In this document: positions 50,354-59,596 of the stretch, piece by piece | How positions within the stretch are numbered: position 1 is the first letter of the stretch | Layout of the letters: each line of letters starts with the position of its first letter | Source of the DNA: Marispirochaeta aestuarii | GTDB taxonomy: Bacteria; Spirochaetota; Spirochaetia; JC444; Marispirochaetaceae | Reading direction: 5' to 3' | NCBI RefSeq assembly: GCF_002087085.1 | Contig: NZ_MWQY01000010.1 | Location: 121,922-185,921 of the forward strand | Length of the DNA stretch: 64,000 nucleotides | Program-made: the position numbers and the translations under genes | The notes under the pieces: model-generated | Database searches by the model: none | Seen by the model: only the letters and a program-made list of their open reading frames with translations | What the model was told of the DNA's origin: nothing

Positions 50354-50382
50354 TTGACACTTTTGCAGCCCTTCGGTATAAA
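50354..50382 (+). promoter_or_regulatory. promoter of tRNA-Phe
   Basis: TTGACA (50354-50359) is spaced 17 bases from TATAAA (50377-50382), close upstream of the tRNA. An ATCCCCACG string at 50384-50392 matches part of the flanking elements' inverted repeats. Confidence 0.85.
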
Positions 50383-50395
50383 TATCCCCACGAGT

Positions 50396-50468
<73 letters not shown>

Positions 50469-50475
50469 CCTAAAC

Positions 50476-50511
50476 ACCGTATTTGCCGGTAACGGCGGAT
50501 ACGGTTTTTTT
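50476..50511 (+). terminator. terminator of tRNA-Phe
   Basis: ACCGTAT..GCCG pairs with CGGC..ATACGGT around a GTAA loop and a run of T follows. Confidence 0.9.
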
Positions 50512-50535
50512 ATGTCCCAGGACTTTAGACTTGTG

Positions 50536-50683
50536 TACTGTCTCGAACCGTGGGGATAAAAGAACCTTTCAGCCGGCTTACACCGCTATAATGGAAAAAT
50601 CATCGGATACGGAACAGCCCCACGGATAATTCATGTGACAAACAACAGTTAGCCGTCACCCATCCCCACGATTCGAGACAGTA
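50536..50683. mobile_element. MITE-like element 2 with terminal inverted repeats
   Basis: The ends TACTGTCTCGAACCGTGGGG.. and, inverted, TACTGTCTCGAATCGTGGGG.. match over 22 bases with one difference. The 148-base element shares the core GAAYCGTGGGGAT with element 1 but its interior is unrelated. No gene is seen inside, and no target duplication is clear. Confidence 0.65.
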
Positions 50684-50702
50684 GTTTCTGGCCAGAAACC
50701 CA

Positions 50703-51356
50703 TTACAGGTGCCTGAGTTCGGCTGAGACCTTCCCATCCCCGAAATCCGCCACGGCATAGCGCCCGTCCTTCAAACTCCCAGGATTTACCAGCAGGGATT
50801 CGCCGAAGCTGGAAACGGAACACGACTCGTGGATATGACCTGTGCAGACCAGGGAAGGACGGTAGTTCCTGATAAACTCAGCCACGGATGTGCTTCCCAC
50901 ATGCTTTCCGGCGGCTACCCGGTCGGCCTCGCTATCTGCCGGAGGCTGATGCACCAGGAGTATCCACTCCCTTCCCTCTATACCGTCCGGGAGGCCTTCA
51001 AGTTCGGAAGCCGCCTCCTCTTCGCTGTAGGTGGAGGGAGTCGGTATGGGTGCAGGCAGGGAACCGCCCAGGCCGATAACCGGGACCCCAGCCACAGTTA
51101 CCAGCTTTCCATGGGCGAAGATTCCCTCTTCTGCGAGCAGATCCATTACACCCGGCCGGTCGCAGTTGCCGTGAATCGCCAGAACCGGGATCTTGAAGCT
51201 GCGAAGAATCTCGACCACCGAAAGGGCGTCCTTTCTGCCCCCGAAGTGGGTAAGATCCCCGGCGAGAAGCAGCAGATCAGCCGCCCTCTCCTTTTCAGAT
51301 AACTTCTGAAGTTTATCGATTGAAGCGTGGATGTCCGAGATAATCAAAAGTTTCAT
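50703..51356 (-). CDS. YfcE/MJ0936-type metallophosphoesterase
   Basis: The 217-residue protein has the calcineurin-like motifs in order: ISDIHAS (metal), AGDLTHFGG, HGNCDRP, LVHQPP and GHIHESC. Such enzymes hydrolyse phosphodiesters with Mn2+. ATG 51356 gives the standard start MKLLIISDIH; a TTG frame upstream overlaps the ATPase gene. It is the last gene after a NitT/TauT-like importer, so it may act on a compound imported there, but the link is only positional. Confidence 0.9.
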   Translation of the reverse strand: MKLLIISDIHASIDKLQKLSEKERAADLLLLAGDLTHFGGRKDALSVVEILRSFKIPVLAIHGNCDRPGVMDLLAEEGIFAHGKLVTVAGVPVIGLGGSLPAPIPTPSTYSEEEAASELEGLPDGIEGREWILLVHQPPADSEADRVAAGKHVGSTSVAEFIRNYRPSLVCTGHIHESCSVSSFGESLLVNPGSLKDGRYAVADFGDGKVSAELRHL

Positions 51357-51372
51357 GCTCCCTTCCCCCTCA

Positions 51373-52098
51373 TTAACTCCTCTTGTCAAGTATGCTTCTG
51401 TAGAGTTCAGCCTCCACTGACATCAGCCGGGGATCCTCCAGACGACGTTCTGCCGGAGGCACCGGGTTTTCTATCTCCTTTATGATCCGCGCCGGGGGGG
51501 CAGAAAAAACAGTGATATAATCCCCCAGGATCATCGCCTCCTGGATATCATGGGTAACAAAGACGGTCGTGGGGGTCGTCTCCGCCCATAAGGACAAAAA
51601 CCACTCCACAAGGTCCAGCTTTCGTGCCAGATCCAGGGCCTGTAGGGGTTCATCCATCAGCAGAATCTCCCCAGGGTAGGCGAAGGCCCTGGCAATGACA
51701 GCCCGCTGCCGCATTCCTCCCGAAAGTTCCGCGGGATAAGCATCCGCAAAGTCCCGCATACCGACCCGGGCAAGGGCTTCCTCCGCCCGTCTGCGAACCT
51801 CAAGTCGCTCGGTAAGCCCCTCATTTCCCTGAAGAACAAACTCCAGGTTGCCTCGGATGGTCCGCCAGGGGATGAGTCTCGGCTCCTGAAACAGATAGCT
51901 GATCCTTCGCGTCCCTACCCCTTCGATCCTTCCGCCCTCGGGCTGCAGAATCCCTGCCAGCATGTTCAAAAGACTTGTCTTGCCGCAGCCCGAGGGTCCG
52001 AGGATTACCGAAACCTTTCCCCCCGGAGCCCTCAGGTTCAGGCCGTCGAAGAGCAGCAGTTCCCCGAAGCGCTTCTGCACATTAACCAGGCGGATCAC
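51373..52098 (-). CDS. ABC transporter ATP-binding protein (NitT/TauT family)
   Basis: The 241-residue ATPase has GPSGCGKTSLLNML (Walker A), the LSGGMRQRAVIARAFA signature, LLMDEPLQALD (Walker B) and VTHDIQEAM (switch His), closest in style to SsuB/TauB/ThiZ. It overlaps the permease gene by four bases. Together with the permease and binding protein it forms a complete importer for a small anion or thiamine precursor-like molecule. Confidence 0.93.
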   Translation of the reverse strand: MIRLVNVQKRFGELLLFDGLNLRAPGGKVSVILGPSGCGKTSLLNMLAGILQPEGGRIEGVGTRRISYLFQEPRLIPWRTIRGNLEFVLQGNEGLTERLEVRRRAEEALARVGMRDFADAYPAELSGGMRQRAVIARAFAYPGEILLMDEPLQALDLARKLDLVEWFLSLWAETTPTTVFVTHDIQEAMILGDYITVFSAPPARIIKEIENPVPPAERRLEDPRLMSVEAELYRSILDKRS

Positions 52099-52865
52099 AG
52101 CACTCCCCCTCCGCGGCGGATCCCCGTGAAAAGCCGGCTACTGCGGCCCAGAAGGAATTCGCTCAAGGCGGACAAAAGAACCGCGATTACCGTCCAGGCG
52201 ATAACTTCAGCGGTCTCGATGTAGATCTTTGCCTCATACATGGCGCTTCCCACGGCGGCTTCCGGACGGCTCAGTATCTCCGCGGCAATAACCGCCTTCC
52301 AGATAATCCCCAGGGCGGTCCTGGCTCCGGCACTGAAGTAGGTGTAAATTCCCGGAAGCAGTATGCTCCCGAGGATTCTTCTCCGGGGGACCCGGTAAAC
52401 CCGGGCCATCTCTATCAGTCTGGGGTCCGCATTACGTATTCCCGCCACAACGTTCTCATAGATGATCGGAAAAGCCATCAGTACGGAGACAAACACCGGG
52501 ACGAGGCCGGAGGGAAACCAGATCAGCGCCAGCAGTATAAAGGACATGACCGGTGTGCTCTTGATGATAATGACCAGGGGTTTGACAAGATTACGGAATA
52601 CCGGCGACAGACCGGCGGCTACACCGCAAATCAGTCCCAGAACGGCGGATAGAAAAAAGGCCGCCGCACCCCGCAGGGAACTGGCCCCCAGGGCGGACAC
52701 GAAGCCCGGGGATCGTACCACTTCCAGCAGAGAGACGGCCACCCGGAAGGGTCCGGGAAGAAGGACCTCAGTCCCCACGTACAGAGCCCCCAGCTTCCAA
52801 AAAGCGATTATCAGTACACCCCCCGTCATAGGGATACTGAGGGGATTCCTATTCGTAGAACTCAT
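52095..52865 (-). CDS. ABC transporter permease (NitT/TauT family)
   Basis: The 256-residue permease has about six helices and the family's EAA loop DPRLIEMARVYRVPRRRILGSILLPGI near residue 150. ATG 52865 lies inside the end of the binding-protein gene, giving a 17-base overlap, with GGGAG upstream. It matches the ATPase downstream and the binding protein upstream. Confidence 0.92.
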   Translation of the reverse strand: MSSTNRNPLSIPMTGGVLIIAFWKLGALYVGTEVLLPGPFRVAVSLLEVVRSPGFVSALGASSLRGAAAFFLSAVLGLICGVAAGLSPVFRNLVKPLVIIIKSTPVMSFILLALIWFPSGLVPVFVSVLMAFPIIYENVVAGIRNADPRLIEMARVYRVPRRRILGSILLPGIYTYFSAGARTALGIIWKAVIAAEILSRPEAAVGSAMYEAKIYIETAEVIAWTVIAVLLSALSEFLLGRSSRLFTGIRRGGGVL

Positions 52866-53838
52866 CCGACGGGACGCTCCCCCCAACGGAAGCGGCAGCA
52901 AAGCTGTGGAGTACCCGGTACAGCTCATCCACCCTGGGGCGCGCTTCCGCGGGACGCTGCAAATGCAGATTGAGCCGGGGTACCGCCGAGGCGATTATCC
53001 CCGCCGGCATCTCCATGAACTCCTCGGCAAGAAGGCCGGTCTCCTTAGGATGGGCAATTACCCAGTCTATGGCTGAGGAATATTCCGAGAAGAAGGCGTC
53101 CACCGTCTCCGGACTGGATTCCATGAGCTCAGCTTTAACCAGCACCGCGGTTATCGGATAGGTCTCCCCGGTTCCTGAGGTCCGGGCCCAGATCTTCTGC
53201 AGATCGATGACCGGCTGAACCTCGGGGTTTTTTTCAGAAACAATGCTTACGAAGGGTTCCGGCAGCACCGCCAGATCGATCTTCCCGGCCGCCAGCTGAG
53301 GGGTAATCGATACCTGATCGAAACTGAAATCGATGCTGACATCCTCATCTGGATCGACGCCGCTCCGGTCGAGGACATAACGCAGGATAAACTCCGGAGT
53401 CGATCCCTGGGCAATGCAGTAGATCGTCCTGCCCCTGAGGTCCTCCATGGAGCTGATATCCTTCCGGGAGCTGACTACATACAGCAGTCCGTCCCCGCTA
53501 ACTGCTCCGAAGCGATAGGGGACGCCTTTGTTGTGCAGAACCGCAGCCAGATTGATCGGAACGGCGGCAATATCCACCTCACCGGACATTATCCGGGCGA
53601 GCATTATTTGAGGTTCCTGGACGATCCGATACTCAGCCTCAAATCCCTCGGCGAAGACGGGACGATTCTTGAAAAGAGGAAGCATTCCGATTGAGGTTGG
53701 GCCCTTGAGTCCGGCTACCTGAATTGATACGGGCTCCCGGGAAGCTTCCGGGGCTGCTTCCCCCACCCCTTCGGCTGTGAGATTGAAATTGAGAATGATA
53801 AGTATAAGAACACTAATGCCTGCGGATAATCTTTTCAT
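52849..53838 (-). CDS. ABC transporter substrate-binding protein (NitT/TauT/THI5-like)
   Basis: The 329-residue exported protein has a signal peptide (about 1-24) and the periplasmic-binding fold of the NMT1/THI5-like group: VAGLKGPTSIGMLPLF, SGEVDIAAVPINLAAVLHNKG, LRGRTIYCIAQGSTPEFILRYVLDRSG and KIDLAVLPEPFVS. ATG 53838 follows GGAGGT. It is 22 bases after the MFS gene in the same operon. The ligand may be a sulfonate, nitrate-like anion or pyrimidine. Confidence 0.9.
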   Translation of the reverse strand: MKRLSAGISVLILIILNFNLTAEGVGEAAPEASREPVSIQVAGLKGPTSIGMLPLFKNRPVFAEGFEAEYRIVQEPQIMLARIMSGEVDIAAVPINLAAVLHNKGVPYRFGAVSGDGLLYVVSSRKDISSMEDLRGRTIYCIAQGSTPEFILRYVLDRSGVDPDEDVSIDFSFDQVSITPQLAAGKIDLAVLPEPFVSIVSEKNPEVQPVIDLQKIWARTSGTGETYPITAVLVKAELMESSPETVDAFFSEYSSAIDWVIAHPKETGLLAEEFMEMPAGIIASAVPRLNLHLQRPAEARPRVDELYRVLHSFAAASVGGSVPSDEFYE

Positions 53839-53860
53839 GCTACCTCCGGTCAATCTAACC

Positions 53861-55099
53861 CTACTGAAGGGATAAGCCTTGGTCAATATCGGAGGTTCTC
53901 CTCCCGACAAGACTGTTCAGCCTCTCGGAGGCCGCAAACATGACGACCAAAAAACCGAGGAGAATAAAGGGCAGCAGGACAAGCCCCGTATACTGCAGAA
54001 TGAATCCCAACAGGGGCGGCAGGTAGGCGGATCCCACATAGGCAAACCCCATCTGGAATCCTATGACCTTGCGGGAAGCCTCCCGTCCGAAGCGTGCCGG
54101 GACCTCGTGAATCATAGCGGGGAACACCGGAGAAAGCCCCAGCCCCACCATTACCAGAGCGACTCCAATAAGGGCATCCGGCAGGGGCAGAAGCAGGATC
54201 AGGATACCCGCGAGGGCTGTAATTATTCCCATTCTGATCATCCGTACATTGCTAAGCCTGAAGGAGATTATCCCGGACAGAAAACGGCCGGCGGTGATCC
54301 CGCCGTAGTACATGGCAATCCAGGAGGCAGCCCCCTCGATACTGAAGTTACGTGTATGCACGAGATAACTGCTGCCCCATAAACCCAGGCCGACCTCCAC
54401 TCCGCAGTATAGAAGCATGGTCATAAGAGCGCAGACAACTCCCGGCAGTTCGAAGACCCCTGGGCAGCCCTTCTTTTGTGTCGTTCCCGGCTGCGGCGCC
54501 CCCTGCGGATTAATTAGAACCTGGTGCTTTTTCCAAAGCGGAAAACTTACCAGAATAACAGCTGCCATGAAGAGCTGTAGAAAGGCCAGGGTGCGGGCGC
54601 CGGGTTGCCAGGAACCAGTCTGTTCAAGAGCATATGACATTATAAGCGGCCCCAGGGTGGCGCCGATCCCCCAGAAGGAGTGGAGCCAGTTCATGTGATG
54701 AGCCCTGAAATGGAGGGCAACGTAATGGTTCAGGGAGGCATCCACTGCTCCTCCGCCTACCCCGAGAGGAACGGCAAGAAATAGAAGCCAGACAAATGAG
54801 GGAGCCGCGAAAAAACCGAAGAGCGCCAGGGATGTCATGAGGATACTGATAAAGGTAATCCTGGATGTGCCTATCTTTTCGGTGATGTAACCGCTCAAGA
54901 AACTGTAGATAATCCCGCCGCTGATGGAGACCATTGAGATAAGGCCCGCGGTGGACAGCTCGATTCCCCACTCCCGCTGAATTACCGGGATCGCCACCCC
55001 CAGAATGGAATCTGGAAGTCCGAGACTGATGAATGCCAGATAGATAACCAGCAAAAGCAGTATGGTAATGATGGTATGCTCCTCTTTTACGGTCGCCAT
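53861..55099 (-). CDS. MFS transporter
   Basis: The 412-residue permease has 12 predicted helices and the MFS pattern: PDSILGVAIPVIQREWGIELS near the start, GYITEKIGTSRI between helices 2 and 3, and a SLGVGGGAVDAS-like helix 5. The reading frame stays open for 108 more codons upstream through the 81-base repeat array (27-residue repeats), but a start at ATG 55099 gives the normal MFS length and places helix 1 near the N-terminus. It lies between the ROK regulator and an ABC importer on one strand, so it probably exports or imports a sugar-related compound under ROK control. Confidence 0.85.
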   Translation of the reverse strand: MATVKEEHTIITILLLLVIYLAFISLGLPDSILGVAIPVIQREWGIELSTAGLISMVSISGGIIYSFLSGYITEKIGTSRITFISILMTSLALFGFFAAPSFVWLLFLAVPLGVGGGAVDASLNHYVALHFRAHHMNWLHSFWGIGATLGPLIMSYALEQTGSWQPGARTLAFLQLFMAAVILVSFPLWKKHQVLINPQGAPQPGTTQKKGCPGVFELPGVVCALMTMLLYCGVEVGLGLWGSSYLVHTRNFSIEGAASWIAMYYGGITAGRFLSGIISFRLSNVRMIRMGIITALAGILILLLPLPDALIGVALVMVGLGLSPVFPAMIHEVPARFGREASRKVIGFQMGFAYVGSAYLPPLLGFILQYTGLVLLPFILLGFLVVMFAASERLNSLVGRRTSDIDQGLSLQ

Positions 55100-55465
55100 C
55101 GGACGCTTCCCGTCCTCCGGCTCCGCTCTGCATCGTTCAGGGACGGCAAAGCCGTCCCTTCGCTTTTTTACGGTCGCCGTCGGACGCTTCCCGTCCTCCG
55201 GCTCCGCTCTGCATCGTTCAGGGACGGCAAAGCCGTCCCTTCGCTTTTTTACGGTCGCCATCGGACGCTTCCCGTCCTCCGGCTCCGCTCTGCATCGTTC
55301 AGGGACGGCAAAGCCGTCCCTTCGCTTTTTTACGGTCGCCATCGGACGCTTCCTGTCCTCCGGCTCCGCTCTGCATCGTTCAGGGACGGCAAAGCCGTCC
55401 CTTCGCTTTTTTACGGTCGCCATCGGACGCTTCCCGTCCTCCGGCTCCGCTCTGCATCGTTCAGG
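55081..55465 (-). repeat. array of about 4.6 copies of an 81-bp repeat
   Basis: ACGGTCGCC starts at 55089, 55170, 55251, 55332 and 55413, an exact 81-base period (27 codons). Copies are nearly identical (rare single-base changes). Each unit contains two hairpins, AGGGACGGC/GCCGTCCCT and GGACG/CGTCC. The array fills the space between ROK stop and MFS start, and the last segment carries GAGGAG. The same unit occurs in degenerate form at 18901-19040. There are no unique spacers, so this is not a CRISPR. Confidence 0.95.
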
Positions 55466-55466
55466 T

Positions 55467-56489
55467 TTATTTCCGTACGAGTTCGAACTCGCAGGACATT
55501 TTCGTCAAGGCGAGATACTTGAGGCCCTCCACGTAGCTGTCGTGAATATCCTCCTGGAATATGAGACCGGGGACGTGACCGGCGGGAGCTTCATCTGCGA
55601 CCTTCTGCAGGACAAGCTCCCTGATTTCCGGAGTAAAGCTGTATCCGGAGAGGACAATCGTTCCGGGATTTATAATAGCGTTGACCGACAGGACCGTTTT
55701 TGCGACATAATTGCTGAAGCGCCCCTTGTCGCCCTGTATCTTTCTCTGCAAATCGGTGGAAACTCCCAGGGGAAGATAGGATACTTCTCCGGCAAAATTG
55801 GAGTTCCCCTGCAGAATCCTGCCGTTGACCACGATTCCCGCTCCGGGATTCCCCTCTTTCGGATAATATATGTAAGCGAGGCTCTCGGAACTTTGATCTG
55901 TCTCCGCTCTGAAATAGCCGATGGCGGTACAGTTGACATCGTTCTCTATTACTGTTTCCAGACCGGTCCTCTCTTGCAGGTATTCGGCGAGTGGAAACCC
56001 GATCAAAAAATCAAAATCGCAGAGTTCGATGATGCCCGTGTTGACTACCCCTGGAACCCCGATTCCAATGACTTTAAGACCGGCGAAGGAACTGCAGAAG
56101 CTGTCGACAAGGGACTCTAACTCGGCAAGACCGATCTCGCTAAAACAGGAACGTTCTTCACGCAGCACCAGCCCGCCCATATTGATTACTGAGGTGTAGA
56201 TGATCTTCTCCGCCCCTTCCTGCCTCAGATACATCATCAGCAGACGGGCGTAATCCTGATTGTAGACAAAACGGCGGGAAGGACGTCCGCCGGTTGAGCC
56301 GGCCAGGTCCATCTCCAGAACCTCCCCGGATTCGAGGAGCTCCTTCAGGATGTTGCCGCAGGTAGCTACACTCAGTCCCGTTGTCCCGGAGATGCTCTTT
56401 TTTGTCCCATGACCCGACTGCCTCAGGGCCGAACGGATAAGCTCTGTATTTATCTGCCGGATCTTTACAGTATTTGCCGCCACTTTCAT
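55467..56489 (-). CDS. ROK-family transcriptional regulator
   Basis: The 340-residue protein has an N-terminal winged helix (about 10-70; SISGTTGLSVATCGNILKELLESGEVLEM) and a ROK domain with VIGIGVPGVVN and ENDVNCTAIGYF segments. The usual glucokinase-type zinc cluster (CxCGxxGC) is not seen, as in some XylR/NagC-like regulators without kinase activity. ATG 56489 is used. It heads the ROK-MFS-ABC-phosphoesterase run of genes and probably controls them in response to a sugar. Confidence 0.9.
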   Translation of the reverse strand: MKVAANTVKIRQINTELIRSALRQSGHGTKKSISGTTGLSVATCGNILKELLESGEVLEMDLAGSTGGRPSRRFVYNQDYARLLMMYLRQEGAEKIIYTSVINMGGLVLREERSCFSEIGLAELESLVDSFCSSFAGLKVIGIGVPGVVNTGIIELCDFDFLIGFPLAEYLQERTGLETVIENDVNCTAIGYFRAETDQSSESLAYIYYPKEGNPGAGIVVNGRILQGNSNFAGEVSYLPLGVSTDLQRKIQGDKGRFSNYVAKTVLSVNAIINPGTIVLSGYSFTPEIRELVLQKVADEAPAGHVPGLIFQEDIHDSYVEGLKYLALTKMSCEFELVRK

Positions 56490-56588
56490 CAAGTCTTATT
56501 ATAAGTATTTTGTTTACTTCTGCAAGATGAAAAGCGTTTTTTTAAAAGATATGTTGGTCTCCCTGCCCGGGTCTGCTACTATGGAAGG

Positions 56589-57647
56589 GTGGAAACAGTC
56601 TTTCTCAGAACCGCCCCGGGACTTGAAGATCTCAGCAAGCAGGAGGTCCTGGAAACACTTAAAAACGATACTCGGGAAACCCGTATAAAAGCCCGCAGCG
56701 GCAGGGGCTGGATAGAGATAGCAGCGCCGCCCTCGATCGTTCCGGAGGAGATTTTCAATAATCTTCGTACGGTCTTCCGCAGCATGATTCTCAAGAGTTC
56801 CGCTCCCCGAGGGGAGGGGAAACCCGGGTCCGAAGCCCTGAAGCTGGTTCAAAAAGGAGGTTTCCACGATCTGCATCACAACTCACCTTTCCGCATAACC
56901 TGTTATGCCTCCGCCGAACCCTCGGGAACCCGCCGTATGGTAGAACAGCTTATCGGTACGGAAGCTGTCAGGGCCAGCGGGGCCCCGGTGGATCTTACCC
57001 GTTATGATCTGAATTACGGTCTCGAATTCCTGGACAACAGGATTTTCTTCGGAACCGTTTTCAAGGACGAAGAGGAGGCTCCGCGGTACAGAAAAAGCTT
57101 CCAGGTCCGCTCATCGGCAAAACCTCATATTGCCGCTGCAATGCTTCGTCTCGTCGGTTTCTCATCGCGGCCGGGAACCCTCCTGGATCCCTGCTGCGGC
57201 TCCGGGACAATCCTGCTGGAGGCTGCATCGACCCGTCCTGAATCACGGCTCTACGGCGTTGACGTCGATCCCCTCTGCGCCAAAGGGGCCCAGAAAAACC
57301 TGCTTAAGCTCTTTCCAGGCCATGGGGGGAGCCGTATCTACCAGGGGGATGCAAGAAAACTGGAAGAACTTTTCCCCGCAAGCGGCCTGGACTACCTGGT
57401 CACCAATCCCCCCTTCGGAATCAGAACGGGGACCCGCATCAACTTCTACTGGTTCTACCGGGGGCTTCTCAACGGGGCAAACCGGCTTCTCAATGAAAAA
57501 GGCAGGATCGCCCTTCTCGTCGGACGACAGCGGGGTATATTCAACCGGGCGGTAAAAGAGGACGGCAACTTCAGGGCCATCCACATCCGGGTAATTGACG
57601 CCTCCGGACTCTTCCCGGCCCTCTATGTACTGGCGAGGACAAGCTGA
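56589..57647 (+). CDS. THUMP-domain RNA methyltransferase (RlmL/Trm14 type)
   Basis: The 352-residue protein has an N-terminal THUMP-like region (about 1-150) and a SAM methyltransferase domain with DPCCGSGTILLEAA near residue 200 and the catalytic NPPFGIRTG motif around 275, typical of N2-guanine RNA methylation. It starts at GTG 56589 with GGAAGG just upstream. Its stop shares one base with the PilZ gene (TGATG). Confidence 0.9.
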   Translation: METVFLRTAPGLEDLSKQEVLETLKNDTRETRIKARSGRGWIEIAAPPSIVPEEIFNNLRTVFRSMILKSSAPRGEGKPGSEALKLVQKGGFHDLHHNSPFRITCYASAEPSGTRRMVEQLIGTEAVRASGAPVDLTRYDLNYGLEFLDNRIFFGTVFKDEEEAPRYRKSFQVRSSAKPHIAAAMLRLVGFSSRPGTLLDPCCGSGTILLEAASTRPESRLYGVDVDPLCAKGAQKNLLKLFPGHGGSRIYQGDARKLEELFPASGLDYLVTNPPFGIRTGTRINFYWFYRGLLNGANRLLNEKGRIALLVGRQRGIFNRAVKEDGNFRAIHIRVIDASGLFPALYVLARTS

Positions 57648-58642
57648 TGGACTTCCTTTTTGAAAGCCGCTTTAACGCCCTGATGGAAGGAATCAGCGGG
57701 CAGTTCGGCACGACTCCCCTGGGGCTGCTGATGTTTCTCCTGGCCCTTGCGTCGCTGCCGCTTTTTCTCTCCCTTCTGTACCTGCTGCAGAAACACCGGG
57801 AAAGGCAGGCCCGTACACGGCGGAGCGGAGAAATCATCAGAAAGCGCTGCGATAGAATCGGGCTCAGTCCCGCGGAAAGAGACCTGGTGAAAAAGCTTTC
57901 CGATTATGCGGGAGGATCGGAATCGGCTTATCTGGTTCTTTTTGACGAGCCCCGGTTTAACAAAACCGCCGAGGAACTTCAGAAACACGAAACAGAGATC
58001 GGCCCTAGTTCCATAGCCGCCCTCAGGGTCAAACTGGGATTCAGCAGAGAACCCCTTCACAGGCTTCACTCCACCGCCCAGTTATCCCCGGGAGATCCTC
58101 TGCTTGTCCGGCCGCAGAAAAAGCAGGGAGTGTTCAAAGCGCTTATTACCGCAGTCAGGACCGACGGTTTCGAGATCGCCATGGACGGTAGCAACCTGCT
58201 GACCTCGGGCGACTCGGCGGTATTTCAGTATCAGAACCGTCAGGGCAGCTTCCTGTTCAAAAGCTACTGCGTCAAGCGGAGGGGCGGCAGAATGCTGATA
58301 CGGCATCAGGAAAAGCTGAAGCTGCGACAGAAGAGGGCCTATTTCCGGGCTGTATACACGGGAAAACTGCAAGTCGGGTATTTTGACAAGGACGAGCGTT
58401 TTCCGACCCGTTTTGTCGATATCGGTGGAGGCGGCGCGAGCCTCATCAATCCGGAAGAAAGTTTTGATCAGGGGGATTTCCTTGAACTGGTTTTTTCCCT
58501 GCCCGGCACCAGTGAAATGCTCAACCTCAAAGGCAGTGTAATCAGAACCTCCCGGGGCAGAAAGCTGCTTCATGTCAAATTCGAGGGAATCCAGGAGAAC
58601 CAGCGGGACCGGATACTGGGACTGGCCTTTAAACCCCGGTAA
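57647..58642 (+). CDS. membrane-anchored PilZ protein
   Basis: The 331-residue protein has one membrane helix near the N-terminus (about 25-47), a helical spacer, a YcgR-N-like beta region (about 140-225) and a PilZ domain starting at RQKRAYFRAVY (RxxxR) with a VDIGGGGASL segment in place of the usual D/NxSxxG. This layout is common in spirochaetes and would let c-di-GMP act on a membrane-associated process such as motility. The atypical second motif may weaken binding. Confidence 0.85.
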   Translation: MDFLFESRFNALMEGISGQFGTTPLGLLMFLLALASLPLFLSLLYLLQKHRERQARTRRSGEIIRKRCDRIGLSPAERDLVKKLSDYAGGSESAYLVLFDEPRFNKTAEELQKHETEIGPSSIAALRVKLGFSREPLHRLHSTAQLSPGDPLLVRPQKKQGVFKALITAVRTDGFEIAMDGSNLLTSGDSAVFQYQNRQGSFLFKSYCVKRRGGRMLIRHQEKLKLRQKRAYFRAVYTGKLQVGYFDKDERFPTRFVDIGGGGASLINPEESFDQGDFLELVFSLPGTSEMLNLKGSVIRTSRGRKLLHVKFEGIQENQRDRILGLAFKPR

Positions 58643-58664
58643 GATTCCGGGTAATATCTGGTCC

Positions 58665-59510
58665 ATGGATTTTGAACGCCGATACAGCCCCCTTCCCCGG
58701 TCCGCGGATATTGATGAATTCAGACAGGAGGTCCGGAAGTTTTACGCCGCCGAAGGGCGCAGCTTTCCCTGGCGACGGAACACATCTCCCTACAGCGTAT
58801 TCGTATCGGAGGTCATGCTGCAGCAGACACAAGTCTGCCGAGTGGAGCCTAAATACCTCCGCTGGATGCGGGAGGTTCCGGACTTTCCTTCCCTGGCAGG
58901 GCTTTCCACCGAAGGCCTCCTGGGGCTCTGGCAGGGCCTTGGTTACAACCGCCGGGCCCTTGCGCTTCGGGAGTCTGCGTTAAAAGTCATAAAGGAACAT
59001 GATGGAATACTGCCCGATGATCCGGAGCGGCTGAGGGGGTTTCCGGGAATCGGCCCGGCCACGGCGGCCTCGATCTGCGCCTTCGCCTTTAACTGTCCCG
59101 TTGTCTTTATCGAGACCAACATCCGGCGGGTATTCATCCATTTCTTCTTTCCCGAACGGGAAGCGCCGGTCAGCGACAGAGATATCCTTCCCCTGGTTGA
59201 AGCAAGCCTGCACAGGGAATCTCCCCGGGACTGGTACAATGCCCTGATGGACCTGGGAACGCTGCTCAAGAGCCGGATACCCAATCCCAACAGAAGGAGC
59301 CGCCACTATACGCGGCAGGCCCGCTTTGAAGGCTCCAACCGGGAAGCCCGGGGGGCCATTTTGAAAGCCCTGCAGAAGGCTCCCCTTCAATCCGCCGGGG
59401 AACTCTCGGAAAACACCGGAATCGATTACCGGCGGATTATGCGTGCCGCTGAGGAATTGGAGAAAGAGGGCTTTCTGAGCGCGGAAAATGGTATGTTCAG
59501 ACTGGGGTAG
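58665..59510 (+). CDS. MutY-like HhH-GPD DNA glycosylase without the Fe-S cluster
   Basis: The 281-residue protein matches adenine DNA glycosylase MutY: FPWRRNTSPYSVFVSEVMLQQTQV (catalytic Glu49) and the HhH motif LRGFPGIGPATAASICAFAF. Three features are odd. The segment where MutY has four cluster cysteines (after YNALMDLG) has none. The catalytic Asp of the DGNV motif is Glu150 in FIETNIRRV. The C-terminal MutT-like domain is replaced by a short winged-helix-like tail. It may be a clusterless MutY or a related mismatch glycosylase. Confidence 0.85.
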   Translation: MDFERRYSPLPRSADIDEFRQEVRKFYAAEGRSFPWRRNTSPYSVFVSEVMLQQTQVCRVEPKYLRWMREVPDFPSLAGLSTEGLLGLWQGLGYNRRALALRESALKVIKEHDGILPDDPERLRGFPGIGPATAASICAFAFNCPVVFIETNIRRVFIHFFFPEREAPVSDRDILPLVEASLHRESPRDWYNALMDLGTLLKSRIPNPNRRSRHYTRQARFEGSNREARGAILKALQKAPLQSAGELSENTGIDYRRIMRAAEELEKEGFLSAENGMFRLG

Positions 59511-59596
59511 GAAGGTTTTAACAAAGATGGACAGGGTGAGAAAGATGAGTACGTTATTTCAGGAGAATATATTTTTATATTAAGTTATCATTCTAA

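Noticed and set aside
53861..55423. MFS protein of 520 residues starting in the repeat array
   Set aside because: The extra 108 residues are translations of the 81-base repeats; ATG 55099 gives normal MFS length. It is kept only as a finding about the array.
55089..55465. CRISPR array
   Set aside because: The units are contiguous, nearly identical and have no unique spacers; no cas genes are present.
55062..56120. Plus-strand 352-codon ORF
   Set aside because: It is the antisense of the repeat array and the ROK gene; its repetitive peptide has no independent support.
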